Below, one piece after another: positions 25,487 to 34,917 of a stretch of DNA of 39,171 nucleotides. Numbering within the stretch: the first letter of the stretch is position 1; each line of letters starts with the position of its first letter. The position numbers and the translations under genes are program-made. The stretch spans positions 1-39,171 of the forward strand of contig JAGTVA010000024.1 of assembly GCA_018224445.1 (NCBI GenBank), in the 5' to 3' direction. The notes under the pieces were generated by a model. That model worked only from the letters and a program-made list of their open reading frames with translations, did no database searches and was not told the origin of the DNA. This stretch comes from Saprospiraceae bacterium. GTDB taxonomy: Bacteria > Bacteroidota > Bacteroidia > Chitinophagales > Saprospiraceae.

Positions 25487-25536
25487 TTTACCGAGGACCA
25501 ATGGTGTGATTCTTCCACTTGCTTTTTTAAATCACC

Positions 25537-25557
25537 AGGTCACAGAGTTGACCTTTT
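25537..25557 (+). terminator. Likely terminator of the acyl-CoA ligase gene
   Basis: AGGTCA (25537-25542) pairs with TGACCT (25549-25554) around CAGAGT and is followed by further T. It lies 51 bases after the stop. The rest of the gap to 25688 shows no gene. Confidence 0.5.
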
Positions 25558-25688
25558 GGATCATTTTTAGGATAAAACGTTCACGTACAATTCACTAAAT
25601 GGTTTTGCAGTTCTAATTCAGTATTTTTTTTAGAAGGTGTTCCTTCGGATTTTTTCGATAGGAATAGAACCGCAAAAGGTATTAAAAT

Positions 25689-26252
25689 ATGCATCTTAAA
25701 TTTATCCTCTCTTTCTTTTTACTCTTTGCCATTTCAGACAACAACTTATGCTCACAGGAATGGGCCAGGCAGGTGCACCTGGAGGGTAATTTCAGCGTGA
25801 TGCTACCCAACAGCCCCAAACTGAAAGTCAATGAAGTGGTCGATCCCGTTTTTGGGGAATTGAGGCTAAATCACTGGACAGCGGTTGATACAAGTGCTAA
25901 AACCGGGGAAATGGTGTACACCATTTTTTATACCGATTATCCGGAGGACATGGTCCACCAGGACTCTACAGATTTACTGGAGGAATTTTTTGCAGCTACA
26001 GCTGAATCGGCTGCCTACTCGATGGCAGGGAACCTGATTTACTCTTCTGAACTCGGTGGATTCGAATGTCCGGGCTACACCTTCAGAATTCACTATAATC
26101 TGGGAGATGCAGTCATCCGTTCCAGGGCTTATTTGTGTTGTTCCCGACTGTATATCCTATCCGTTGCCGGACTTACCGAAGGAGTATCGACCGACCAATT
26201 ATTTAAATTTTTCAACTCGTTCAGGTTAATCAATTCCTGTGATGTGAGGTAA
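25689..26252 (+). CDS. Exported protein of unknown function
   Basis: The 187-residue protein has a signal peptide (about 1-22, ending LCSQ). The mature part has a strand-rich pattern starting NFSVMLPNSPKL, then two amphipathic helices and the ending LFKFFNSFRL. This layout (a FSV-x-LP-x-SP opening and a closing helix with FFxSF) is seen in several Bacteroidota and planctomycete proteins of unknown role and reminds me of PsbP/Mog1-like folds; that is a guess. Three cysteines (in FECPGYTF and YLCCSRL) may form a disulfide. It lies 202 bases after fadD, so common transcription is uncertain. Confidence 0.7.
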   Translation: MHLKFILSFFLLFAISDNNLCSQEWARQVHLEGNFSVMLPNSPKLKVNEVVDPVFGELRLNHWTAVDTSAKTGEMVYTIFYTDYPEDMVHQDSTDLLEEFFAATAESAAYSMAGNLIYSSELGGFECPGYTFRIHYNLGDAVIRSRAYLCCSRLYILSVAGLTEGVSTDQLFKFFNSFRLINSCDVR

Positions 26253-26272
26253 GTAGTACAAATGTCACTACT
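26252..26272. terminator. Small hairpin between convergent genes
   Basis: AGTAGT (26252-26257) and ACTACT (26267-26272) can pair around 9 bases. The hairpin overlaps both stop codons of the convergent genes and could slow transcription from either side. No T-tract is present, so this is weak. Confidence 0.25.
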
Positions 26273-27056
26273 CATTTAAACTCCAATCGTACTCCATATA
26301 GGAAATATCTGCATCGGGTTTGAGTTTGACCTCGCTGTACTGATTGAGGTAATCAACCACCGTCATTCCGTCGACTTTAAAATCTCCGCTGTACCATTGA
26401 AAAAGTCGGGAAACTTGCGCTCTATCCGGGCCTTCGATAATATTAAACCTCGGATTGTTTATAAAACTTAGGGTTTGCTGTTGCAGTTGCTCTTCTAGTT
26501 TTTCGGGGGTATAGGCCTCGTTGAGTAAAATCGGACAGGAATAGGATGCGCAATTGACTGCAAAATGTATTCTGGGTTCTTCAAACTCCTTTCTGATGAT
26601 GCCGTGTTCCACTGTATTGAGATCGATTTCTGTTCCCCCTATGTTGATAAATTTAATATCCCAGACCGTACTGACAAAGGGTATGTTTACCCTTCCACCT
26701 ATTTCTTTGATGGTTTCTACCGGGTAGTGGTCTGCCACGATTTTAACCGTAAAGGCATTGTACACATTAATCCAATAAGCCAATTGTTCCGCATCAGACC
26801 ACTTCTTTTTGTCGGGAGCTGTGGTCGACAGTGTATGTAAATATTGGTTCAACTTCACACTGTCCTTAATAAATCCAGGGTAATCTACCTCGCCGACATC
26901 GGAAACGTGTTTTTGAAGCAACTCCGTCCACAGGCTGTGATCCGGTGGGGTAGGGGAGGTGTTGGGGAAGTTTTTTTGACTGAAACAGGATGGAATAATT
27001 AAAAATATGCCGAGGACCAGTGAGCCGAAGTTAAAAAATGAAGGACTGATTTTCAT
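26268..27056 (-). CDS. DUF547-family exported protein
   Basis: The 262-residue protein has a signal sequence (about 1-26) that could be cut by signal peptidase I after CFSQ or lipidated at C24. The rest matches DUF547: LAYWINVYNAFTVKIV (about 92-107), the central DLNTVEHGIIR, and the strongly conserved HFAVNCASYSCP (about 165-176). The fold is distantly similar to cysteine peptidase/transglutaminase-like proteins, and the conserved Cys, His and Asn could be catalytic, but no activity is established. It stands alone, 180 bases after ftsK, with no clear promoter box. Confidence 0.9.
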   Translation of the reverse strand: MKISPSFFNFGSLVLGIFLIIPSCFSQKNFPNTSPTPPDHSLWTELLQKHVSDVGEVDYPGFIKDSVKLNQYLHTLSTTAPDKKKWSDAEQLAYWINVYNAFTVKIVADHYPVETIKEIGGRVNIPFVSTVWDIKFINIGGTEIDLNTVEHGIIRKEFEEPRIHFAVNCASYSCPILLNEAYTPEKLEEQLQQQTLSFINNPRFNIIEGPDRAQVSRLFQWYSGDFKVDGMTVVDYLNQYSEVKLKPDADISYMEYDWSLNE

Positions 27057-27236
27057 AGTTGGATGTTGGTGTAGATGTACTTTAATAACGCTTATATTTT
27101 AAAAGCCTTACATCTTCTCCATTTTTATCTTACCTCCGGGGAAAAAAAACGAGATAACCTAATCATATAGAAGAAATGATTCAACCAAAGGTAGGATAGT
27201 TGAAAGGGCAAAGTGATATCCTTTATAGGAATGTAT

Positions 27237-29681
27237 TTAATTACTGCTGAATATATCGCTGAGCAGTCGATTGAGTTCATCCTCGCTGTGAATTAATACT
27301 TCCCTGGCTTTGGAGCCCTCGCTGGCTCCTACAATTCCAAATGCTTCGAGCTGATCCATGATTCTTCCGGCGCGATTAAAACCCAATTTCAGTTTTCGCT
27401 GAATCATGGAGGTGGATCCCGACTGAGCCTGATAGACCAGATGAGCGGCATCCGTGAACATTTCATCCAACTCGGACACACTGATTCCACCGGGTCCTGC
27501 ACCCTCCTCCGTACTGAATTCAGGAAGCAGATAAGGCTCAGGATATCCTTTTTGCTTTGAAATATACTCCAGGACTTCCTCTACCTCGGGAGTATCCACA
27601 AAAGCACACTGCAATCTAATGATGTCGCCTCCTACAGAAAGCAGCATATCTCCGCGGCCTATAAGTTGATTGGCGCCGCCACCGTCCAAAATAGTTCTGG
27701 AATCTATTTGAGAGGTAACTTTGAAGGCAATTCTGGCTGGGAAATTGGCCTTGATGATACCGGTGATGATTTTAACAGAGGGTCTCTGAGTAGCTATTAC
27801 GAGGTGAATTCCAACCGCCCTTGCCAATTGAGCCAGTCTGGCTATCGGCATTTCTATTTCTTTTCCGGCGGTCATGATCAAGTCTGCAAATTCATCGATG
27901 ACCAGAACGATAAAGGGGAGAAACTTGTGTCCCTTTTTGGGATTTAATTTTCGGTCGACAAACTTATTGTTGTACTCCCGTATATTTCTCGCTCTACCTT
28001 TTTTTAATAAATCGTATCGCTGATCCATCTCTATACATAGAGAATTCAGGGTCTCTATTACCTTGGTGGTGTCGGTAATGATGGGTTCTTCTTGTCCGGG
28101 CATTTGGGCCAGGAAGTGGTGTTCCAGATTACCGTAGGGAAATAGTTCCACCTTTTTCGGATCTATGAGAACCAGCTTAACTCTGGAAGGATGATTGTGG
28201 TACAGGATGCTGATCAGTATGGCGTTGATTCCGACAGATTTTCCCTGTCCGGTAGCACCGGCGATGAGCAGGTGTGGCATTTTAGAGAGATCGGCTATAA
28301 AAACTTCATTTGAAATGGTCTTGCCCAGCGCTATGGGCAGCAACATCTTTGTATTTTTAAATTTTTCGCTCCGGATGATTTCTTTGAGGGATACGATTTG
28401 CTTTTTCTTGTTGGGGACTTCGATTCCAATGGTCCCCTTACCGGGTATAGGGGCAATGATTCGGATACCCAGAGCTGCCAGTGAAAGAGCAATGTCGTCT
28501 TCCAGGTTTTTAATTTTAGAAATGCGGACGCCGGGAGCGGGTACGATTTCGTATAAGGTGACTGTCGGTCCTATGGTTGCCCGGATTTTTACAATGTCTA
28601 TTTTGTAATTAGACAGGGTATTGATTATTTGATTTTTATTGTCTTCCAGTTCTTCCCTGTTGATGGATACCTTGCCCGAGTCGTGGGACATGAGCAGGTC
28701 CAGTGTGGGTTTTTTATAACCCGAAAGTTCAAGTGAGGGGTCGTATTCAGTGTCGAGATTGTATTCATCTTCGGTGGCAATATCCATTTCCGGATTGATG
28801 TCGTCTTCTTTATTGATTTCTATTTCTGAACTCTCTTTTTCGAGTTTTGGCTTAGATTCTACGGAATTTTCAATGGGGGCATCATTACTCAGGGAAAATG
28901 ATTGGTCGGTTTCAGTGGAATCGTCATCGCCCTCATCCTCCATGTCCACATCGGAGTATTCGTATACGGTGTCTTCCCACGGTATCTTTTTATCCTCAGG
29001 TCTGGACTTTGTTTCACGCTGGTCCAAATCTTGGTCACCGTTTGAATTTTTACCAAAACCTCCCCAATTGAATTCCTGTTTAAATTTCGGAAGAGAAAAC
29101 TCTCTGAGGTTGATATTAAACAGCAGGATGAGGTATGTGGCCGTTAGGAATAAAAGAAAAAAGAAGGTGCCTATGGTACCGATAAAGGAACTGAACCAAT
29201 TTGTTAAAAACTCCCCAATGGCTCCTCCCCAGGGGAAATGTGAATCCTCCAGGGCAAAGTCCATGATGAATTCCATCAACACCGAGACCAGTACCAGGGT
29301 GTAGAGCGTGTATAGTACCTGGTTGATGAATTTTTTAATAGATCCCCCGAACGCAACGATATAACCCAATTGGAAAATGATAAACGGAATGACAAATGAA
29401 GCTATTCCAAAGAGGTAAAAAAAGAAAAATTTGGATATAAAGGCCCCCAATCTTCCCAACCAATTGCTCGCCTCCTTTTCCGCATCAAATAAAACCGAGG
29501 TGTCCTGCTGTCCAATTAAGGCGTCGTCTGCTTTCCAGGTGAACAGGTAGGAAGTCAATGAAATCAATAAAAACACCGACAGCAGTATGATAAACAGCCC
29601 GAGGAGGGTGTGAATCCTCTTGTCTTTAAACCAGTTGTATGAGAGGTTTTTATTTCGCTTTTTCTTCCTGCTTCTTGCCAT
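27237..29681 (-). CDS. ftsK: DNA translocase FtsK
   Basis: The 814-residue protein links division and chromosome segregation. Four or so membrane helices fill the N-terminal 190 residues (first at about 29-49). An acidic, low-complexity linker follows (about 200-320). The motor domain has Walker A GATGQGKSVG (about 473-482) and Walker B FIVLVIDEFADL (about 590-601). The C-terminal gamma domain (about 745-814; MIQRKLKLGFNRAGRIMDQL) reads the polar guide sequences. Length is typical for Bacteroidota FtsK. The promoter box TACTTTTG ends 19 bases before ATG. Confidence 0.97.
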   Translation of the reverse strand: MARSRKKKRNKNLSYNWFKDKRIHTLLGLFIILLSVFLLISLTSYLFTWKADDALIGQQDTSVLFDAEKEASNWLGRLGAFISKFFFFYLFGIASFVIPFIIFQLGYIVAFGGSIKKFINQVLYTLYTLVLVSVLMEFIMDFALEDSHFPWGGAIGEFLTNWFSSFIGTIGTFFFLLFLTATYLILLFNINLREFSLPKFKQEFNWGGFGKNSNGDQDLDQRETKSRPEDKKIPWEDTVYEYSDVDMEDEGDDDSTETDQSFSLSNDAPIENSVESKPKLEKESSEIEINKEDDINPEMDIATEDEYNLDTEYDPSLELSGYKKPTLDLLMSHDSGKVSINREELEDNKNQIINTLSNYKIDIVKIRATIGPTVTLYEIVPAPGVRISKIKNLEDDIALSLAALGIRIIAPIPGKGTIGIEVPNKKKQIVSLKEIIRSEKFKNTKMLLPIALGKTISNEVFIADLSKMPHLLIAGATGQGKSVGINAILISILYHNHPSRVKLVLIDPKKVELFPYGNLEHHFLAQMPGQEEPIITDTTKVIETLNSLCIEMDQRYDLLKKGRARNIREYNNKFVDRKLNPKKGHKFLPFIVLVIDEFADLIMTAGKEIEMPIARLAQLARAVGIHLVIATQRPSVKIITGIIKANFPARIAFKVTSQIDSRTILDGGGANQLIGRGDMLLSVGGDIIRLQCAFVDTPEVEEVLEYISKQKGYPEPYLLPEFSTEEGAGPGGISVSELDEMFTDAAHLVYQAQSGSTSMIQRKLKLGFNRAGRIMDQLEAFGIVGASEGSKAREVLIHSEDELNRLLSDIFSSN

Positions 29682-29700
29682 GGTGTAATTAAATCAATTA

Positions 29701-29708
29701 CAAAAGTA
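29701..29708 (-). promoter_or_regulatory. -7 box TACTTTTG of ftsK
   Basis: Perfect TAnnTTTG on the minus strand, exactly 19 bases before the ATG. No clear -33 TTTG is seen. Confidence 0.5.
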
Positions 29709-29816
29709 ATAAAAATCTATTATGTACACACCACATTAAAAATAATTTATATATTCTAAGGAAAAATAATTTAATGGTTGGAGTGCAAATATTTCACAGA
29801 TTGAAGGTTGTCTTTC

Positions 29817-30533
29817 CTATCGGAAAAAACCGCCGTGATCGGTGCGATCAGATGGATCGGCGGGCAGGTTGTCCTTTTTGTCAAACAAATCCGGTGGGAA
29901 ATAATAGGATTCCCCCTCCATGTCAAAATCTGATGAAAGCGATTTTTCCTTCTCCTCTATTTCCTCCTTTTCTAATTTGCTCCTAAAGAGAAAGGCGACC
30001 ACTATTCCGACTATGCCTCCCATGAGGTGGCTCTCCCAGGAAACCCCTTCCTCTCCGGGAACTATGCCCAAAAAGTAGCCGCTGTAAAGCACCGTGACAA
30101 TGAGGGCGAGGACAATAGATTTGATGTTGCGCCTGAATATCCCACTCCAAAAAACAAAGCTCACCAAGCCGTATACCACCCCGCTCGCACCGATGTGAAA
30201 ACTGGGCCTGGCGAAAATCCAAACCGACAGCCCCGTGAGCAGGTAAATTAAAGTAAAGCTTTGAACGGCAATTTTTTTATAAAAAAAAAAGACGATAAAA
30301 GTGAGGATGAGGAAAGGCAGTGAATTGGAAAACAAGTGCAAAAAATCACCGTGGATAAGGGGCCCGGTAACAATTCCCTTCAGACCTTCAGTTACGCGGG
30401 GATATATTCCCAACCAATAAAAATTCAGGTTGGTGACGTAACTGAATACGTGAATAAACCAAATCAGAACTACAAAAAACAAGGGGAATTTTGCAGCCAC
30501 AACTACACGGTCGATAAATTTTTTATCCTCCAA
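29817..30533 (-). CDS. Rhomboid-family intramembrane serine protease
   Basis: The 238-residue protein has six membrane helices. The rhomboid dyad is intact: S117 in HIGASGVVYG and H169 in ESHLMGG; HGDFLHLFSN (61-70) matches the helix 2 motif with the oxyanion-side histidine and asparagine. The C-terminal 50 residues are acidic, cytoplasmic and probably disordered. The start is TTG at 30533: an in-frame TAA lies three codons upstream and no ATG is available before the first helix. Substrates are unknown. It lies 59 bases after the 272-residue protein gene and may share its transcript. Confidence 0.88.
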   Translation of the reverse strand: MEDKKFIDRVVVAAKFPLFFVVLIWFIHVFSYVTNLNFYWLGIYPRVTEGLKGIVTGPLIHGDFLHLFSNSLPFLILTFIVFFFYKKIAVQSFTLIYLLTGLSVWIFARPSFHIGASGVVYGLVSFVFWSGIFRRNIKSIVLALIVTVLYSGYFLGIVPGEEGVSWESHLMGGIVGIVVAFLFRSKLEKEEIEEKEKSLSSDFDMEGESYYFPPDLFDKKDNLPADPSDRTDHGGFFR

Positions 30534-30592
30534 TTGAAAGCTTTAGGTTTGGAACATCCCTATGTGCAATATGGTTTAGCGTTCCCAGTGAA

Positions 30593-31411
30593 TTACTTAT
30601 ACCTCCTGTATACCAATTGGATGAAATTTTTTGCCTTCTTCACTTTTTCAGGTTCACTCCATTTGAGGTTGCCGGCCACTTCACGGGTGAGGTAATCTTT
30701 GGCCTGATCGAAATTCTCCATGGAGTTCAACCGCTTTATCGTTTGTTGGAAAAACAGGTCATCTCCATCGAACAACTCGTTTTTTACATAAATTTTTTCG
30801 TTGACGCCCATGGCTTTGTTTAGGTCGGTTATCGGCAACTGACTGAGTTTTTCGGAAATTTCGTTGGCCTTTTTGATTTTAAACAACTCGTAAATTTCCG
30901 GCTTTACATCGGTTTTTTCATCTGTAGGAGTTGCCCGACTAGTCTCCACCACCTTTACCTGTGATTCTCCGCGGTCGCTAGAGGAAGATGATTTTACGGT
31001 AATTACTGCTTCGTCGGCATGGTTTTTCTTCTCAGTCTCCTCCTTTGGTTCCTCCGGCAAGGGTCTGAATGACGCTTGTTCTGATTTTAATTGGGAGGAG
31101 GGATTTTCTGCGGAGGACAATACAGGCTCGGGTTTCCTTTCCGATACCCGATCGGAGCTCGAATCTCTCTTAACCTGCTCTTGTGGAGAATGAGTTTTTT
31201 CAAACTTCAGGTGACTTTTATTCTTCTCAAAGTTTTTATTTTCTCCGGAGGAATTAATTTTACCCGTGGAAATAAGGGCATCGTAAAACTCGCGGGTGTA
31301 ATTCATCAGTAAATCACTTTCCAGCCTGGATACGCTGCTGTCACCGGGTTCAAAGGTTTCGATGAGGCTGTTTATCTTTTGAAGTTTCTTTTTGGCTGTT
31401 TCCAGATTCAT
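30593..31411 (-). CDS. Conserved two-ended Bacteroidota protein with disordered middle
   Basis: The 272-residue protein has no signal peptide. A short helical N-terminus (residues 1-50) is followed by about 125 residues rich in Ser, Lys and Glu that should be disordered. The C-terminal 95 residues are folded and helical: LSQLPITDLNKAMGVNEKIY and ELFDGDDLFFQQTIKRLNSM are the core, ending in IQLVYRRYK. I recognise this C-terminal pattern (Leu-x-Lys-Ala-[IM]-Gly-[LV]-Asn-[DE]-[KR] ... ELF-x-GD) from uncharacterised Bacteroidota proteins. Function is unknown. A TATATTTG promoter box lies 68 bases upstream. Confidence 0.8.
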   Translation of the reverse strand: MNLETAKKKLQKINSLIETFEPGDSSVSRLESDLLMNYTREFYDALISTGKINSSGENKNFEKNKSHLKFEKTHSPQEQVKRDSSSDRVSERKPEPVLSSAENPSSQLKSEQASFRPLPEEPKEETEKKNHADEAVITVKSSSSSDRGESQVKVVETSRATPTDEKTDVKPEIYELFKIKKANEISEKLSQLPITDLNKAMGVNEKIYVKNELFDGDDLFFQQTIKRLNSMENFDQAKDYLTREVAGNLKWSEPEKVKKAKNFIQLVYRRYK

Positions 31412-31479
31412 GTTTTTTTCTTTTACTAACGACTAAAAATCAATTTTAATGCGAAGTTCTAAACTTATTATAAAAAAAC

Positions 31480-31487
31480 CAAATATA
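31480..31487 (-). promoter_or_regulatory. -7 box TATATTTG of the 272-residue protein gene
   Basis: Perfect TAnnTTTG on the minus strand, 68 bases before the ATG, the longest leader inferred in this window. The rest of the 221-base divergent gap holds the tdk promoter and nothing else recognised. Confidence 0.45.
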
Positions 31488-31589
31488 TTCATATTAATAA
31501 TTGGCTGCGATTTAAACAAACTTCTGTATTAAACCCTTATGAATCCCGGTGAATTTCACAAAACCACAAAGAATTTAATCATTGCCTAA

Positions 31590-31597
31590 TAGTTTTG
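31590..31597 (+). promoter_or_regulatory. -7 box TAGTTTTG of tdk
   Basis: Perfect TAnnTTTG 35 bases before the tdk ATG. A second near match, TAGAAATTTG (31618-31627), is too close to the start to serve unless the message is leaderless. Confidence 0.4.
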
Positions 31598-31632
31598 CAT
31601 AAAATTGAAAAAAATAATAGAAATTTGCTGCT

Positions 31633-32220
31633 ATGTTTTTAGAAACCAATGTTAAGTTACAACCCGCCGGTTGGATTGAAGTGGTCTGTGGATCCATGTT
31701 CTCCGGAAAAACCGAGGAGTTGTTGAGGCGGCTTAAACGGTCGGTTTATGCCAAGCAGCATTACCTGTTGGTAAAGCCTGCAAAAGATGTCAGATTTGCC
31801 AAAAGAGAGGTAGTTTCTCACGACGAAAATGCCATGGAATGTATTACCGTGGCTCAGGCAACCGATATTTTAAAACACGTGTCAGAGGTGGAGGTTATAG
31901 GGATTGATGAAGCCCAGTTTTTTGATCAACAGTTGATTGAAGTTTGCGAGCAGTTGGCCAATGCGGGTAAACGGGTAGTGGTGGCCGGACTGGACATGGA
32001 CTTTTTAGGCCGGCCTTTTGGCCCTATTCCTCAATTGCTCGCCATTGCAGAATACGTTACCAAAGTTCACGCGATTTGTCCTCATTGCGGTAACCTGGCT
32101 TCCCATTCCTATCGATTTGCCGAGGGCGAAGCCACTATTATGCTGGGAGCAACGGAGGCCTATGAACCCCGGTGCAGAAAGTGCTTTAGTTTGGGAGACA
32201 AACTTTTACCCAAGAGCTAG
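31633..32220 (+). CDS. tdk: Thymidine kinase
   Basis: The 195-residue enzyme phosphorylates thymidine (salvage pathway). It is the type II (TK1-like) form: P-loop GSMFSGKTEELLRRLKR (20-36), DEAQFFD (about 96-102) as Walker B, and a zinc ribbon with CPHCGN and CRKC near the C-terminus. Length is standard. The gene stands alone before gyrA with a 148-base gap. Confidence 0.96.
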   Translation: MFLETNVKLQPAGWIEVVCGSMFSGKTEELLRRLKRSVYAKQHYLLVKPAKDVRFAKREVVSHDENAMECITVAQATDILKHVSEVEVIGIDEAQFFDQQLIEVCEQLANAGKRVVVAGLDMDFLGRPFGPIPQLLAIAEYVTKVHAICPHCGNLASHSYRFAEGEATIMLGATEAYEPRCRKCFSLGDKLLPKS

Positions 32221-32341
32221 AAATGTCCAAATTTTTTATAAAAACGATGCAATACCCCCGCTCTTTCTCATTAGTTTTCATATTTCCATTTATCGACATA
32301 AAATGTATGCATAAAGGTGGATGATAATACGATAATTTTTG

Positions 32342-32349
32342 TAAATTTG
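32342..32349 (+). promoter_or_regulatory. -7 box TAAATTTG of gyrA
   Basis: Perfect TAnnTTTG exactly 19 bases before the gyrA ATG. The inferred leader is about 12 bases, A-rich, without a Shine-Dalgarno sequence. Confidence 0.55.
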
Positions 32350-32368
32350 CACCCTAAAATTAAAACGT

Positions 32369-34837
32369 ATGGCAGATCCTTCCAGGATAATTGATGTAAA
32401 TATTGAGGAGCAAATGAAATCGGCATATATAGACTACTCTATGTCGGTTATAGTTTCAAGGGCTTTGCCCGATGTGCGGGACGGTTTAAAGCCCGTACAC
32501 AGAAGAATTCTCTTCGGAATGGACCAATTGGGTGTCCAGTACAACAAATCGCATAAAAAATCAGCTAGGATTGTGGGTGAAGTTCTCGGTAAATACCATC
32601 CCCACGGTGACAGTGCAGTATACGATGCCATGGTCAGAATGGCACAGCCCTGGTCCTTGAGGTACCCACTGGTTGACGGCCAGGGGAACTTCGGTAGTAT
32701 GGACGGGGACAGTCCGGCGGCCATGAGGTATACAGAGGCGAGACTACAGCGAATTTCAGACGATCTTTTGGGCGACATCAAAAAGGATACGGTCGACTTT
32801 GCATTCAATTTTGATGACACCCTGGAAGAACCGACTGTTCTTCCATCCAGAGTGCCGAATTTGTTGATAAACGGAGCCTCAGGTATCGCTGTGGGTATGG
32901 CGACCAATATGTTGCCTCACAACCTGACCGAGGTAGTCAATGGACTCGTCGCCTATTTGGACAATCCTGAGATAGAAACGGATGAATTAATTCAATACAT
33001 CACGGCTCCCGATTTTCCTACGGGTGGAATTATTCACGGTTATACCGGAGTAAAGGAGGCATTTGAAACCGGTAGGGGAAGGGTAGTAGTGAGAGGAAGA
33101 GTGGAAATAGAAGAAACAGACTCCGGTAAAGAGCGACTGATCATCACTGAAATTCCATACCAGGTAAATAAAGCGACCCTGGTGGTGAAAATTGCGGATT
33201 TGGTCAACAACGAAAAGGTAACAGGAATCAGCGACGTCAGGGATGAATCGGACAGGAGTGGATTGAGAATAGTGGTCGAACTGAAAAGGGAGGCCATGGC
33301 GAGCGTGGTGCTTTCTAAATTGTACAAATACACTCCCCTTCAGACCTCCTATGGCGTAAATAATATCGCTCTGGTAAACGGCAGGCCTGTTCAGCTCAAC
33401 CTCAGGGAACTGCTCGGGCATTTTATAGACTTCCGTGTGGAGGTGGTCATCAGGAGAACCAAGTACGAACTGAAAAAAGCCGAAGAACGGGCCCACATCC
33501 TGGAGGGTTTACTTATAGCTTTAGACAACCTTGACGAAGTGATTGCCTTGATTCGCGCCAGCAAAACAGTAAACGATGCCCAGGAAGGCTTGATGACCCG
33601 TTTCCAGTTGTCCGAAGCCCAGTCCAAAGCAATACTCGAAATGCGTCTGCAGAAATTGACAGGCCTCGAGCGCGAAAAAATAAAGACTGAGTACGACGAG
33701 TTGATGGCCAAAATCGAGTACTACAAAAGCGTTTTGGCGTCTGATAAACTTCAAAGGGAAATTATAAAGGAAGAGTTGCTCGAAGTGAAAGAAGCCTTCG
33801 GGGATGAAAGGAGGACAGAAATTTCCTTTGACGATGGAGAAATCAGTATAGAGGATATGATTCCCAACGACGACGTGGTGGTTACTATTAGCCACCTTGG
33901 GTATATCAAGAGAACTAAGGTGTCGGAATACAAAACTCAGGGCAGAGGCGGAAGAGGATCGCGTGGAAGCAAGACCCGAGAGCAGGATTTTATTGAACAC
34001 ATATTCTCGGCGAGAACCCACGACAATTTATTGTTGTTTACGAAATTGGGCAGGTGCTTTTGGTTAAAAGTATATCAAATTCCCGAAGCCAATAAAAACA
34101 GTCTTGGACGGGTCATCAGAAATATAATTCCGCTGCCCAAGGAAGACAGTGTCAAGGCTTACATTAAAATCCAGGATCTGGAGGATGAAGAATTCCTGAA
34201 CAACAACTACATCATTTTTGCCACCGCTTTTGGAGTGGTTAAAAAGACTTTGGTAGAGAGTTTCTCCAGACCCAGGACGAATGGAATTAACGCCATTACC
34301 ATTAGGGAGGGAGACAGTTTACTCGAAGCGAAATTGACCAACGGAAATTCAGAAATAATGTTGGCCAATAAAAACGGCAGGGCGATAAGGTTTCACGAGT
34401 CCAATGTCAGGAGCATGGGCAGAACTGCTGCCGGTGTGAGAGGAATGAAATTGGACGGAGGCAAAGACCGGGTTATCGGAATGATTACAATTGATCCTGA
34501 GGACCCGAATTTCTCTGTACTGGTACTCTCTGAAAAAGGAAATGGAAAACGCTCGAATGTGGACGATTATCGCATTACCAACAGGGGCGGTAAGGGAGTT
34601 AAAACTATGCAAATTACCAAAAAGACCGGAACTTTAGTAGCTATGAAAGCTGTTTCAGATCAAGACGACCTCATGATCACCACTAAAACCGGAGTTGTAA
34701 TCAGACTGGATGTGAGTGAACTTCGCATTATGGGGAGGGCAACGCAGGGAGTGAGATTGATCCGGTTGAGCGAAAATGAAGCCATAGCAGATGTAACACC
34801 CGTTAAGAAGGACGATGAAAGTGAGGAGGAGGAATAG
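32369..34837 (+). CDS. gyrA: DNA gyrase subunit A
   Basis: The 822-residue subunit cuts and rejoins DNA in the negative supercoiling reaction with GyrB. The catalytic tyrosine is Y121 in [10 protein letters not shown]. The quinolone-determining region reads [17 protein letters not shown] with S82 and D86 at the positions of E. coli S83 and D87, so no common resistance substitution is present. The GyrA box is QGRGGRG (near residue 529), followed by the beta-pinwheel repeats, which separates GyrA from ParC. The C-terminal tail is acidic. The TPR gene that follows after 80 bases is probably in the same transcript; no terminator lies between. Confidence 0.97.
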   Translation: MADPSRIIDVNIEEQMKSAYIDYSMSVIVSRALPDVRDGLKPVHRRILFGMDQLGVQYNKSHKKSARIVGEVLGKYHPHGDSAVYDAMVRMAQPWSLRYPLVDGQGNFGSMDGDSPAAMRYTEARLQRISDDLLGDIKKDTVDFAFNFDDTLEEPTVLPSRVPNLLINGASGIAVGMATNMLPHNLTEVVNGLVAYLDNPEIETDELIQYITAPDFPTGGIIHGYTGVKEAFETGRGRVVVRGRVEIEETDSGKERLIITEIPYQVNKATLVVKIADLVNNEKVTGISDVRDESDRSGLRIVVELKREAMASVVLSKLYKYTPLQTSYGVNNIALVNGRPVQLNLRELLGHFIDFRVEVVIRRTKYELKKAEERAHILEGLLIALDNLDEVIALIRASKTVNDAQEGLMTRFQLSEAQSKAILEMRLQKLTGLEREKIKTEYDELMAKIEYYKSVLASDKLQREIIKEELLEVKEAFGDERRTEISFDDGEISIEDMIPNDDVVVTISHLGYIKRTKVSEYKTQGRGGRGSRGSKTREQDFIEHIFSARTHDNLLLFTKLGRCFWLKVYQIPEANKNSLGRVIRNIIPLPKEDSVKAYIKIQDLEDEEFLNNNYIIFATAFGVVKKTLVESFSRPRTNGINAITIREGDSLLEAKLTNGNSEIMLANKNGRAIRFHESNVRSMGRTAAGVRGMKLDGGKDRVIGMITIDPEDPNFSVLVLSEKGNGKRSNVDDYRITNRGGKGVKTMQITKKTGTLVAMKAVSDQDDLMITTKTGVVIRLDVSELRIMGRATQGVRLIRLSENEAIADVTPVKKDDESEEEE

Positions 34838-34917
34838 ATTCGGGTTGATTTTTTTTAACTGATCACAATTCTTTACCTGTGAAATGGTTATTTATTTAAC
34901 ACTAAAACATAAATCAC

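Noticed and set aside
28750-29304. Plus-strand 184-codon open frame inside ftsK
   Set aside because: Serine-rich shadow of the acidic FtsK linker read from the opposite strand.
32369-34837. Possibility that gyrA is parC
   Set aside because: A GyrA-box-like QGRGGRG followed by full pinwheel repeats is present, and the length fits GyrA.
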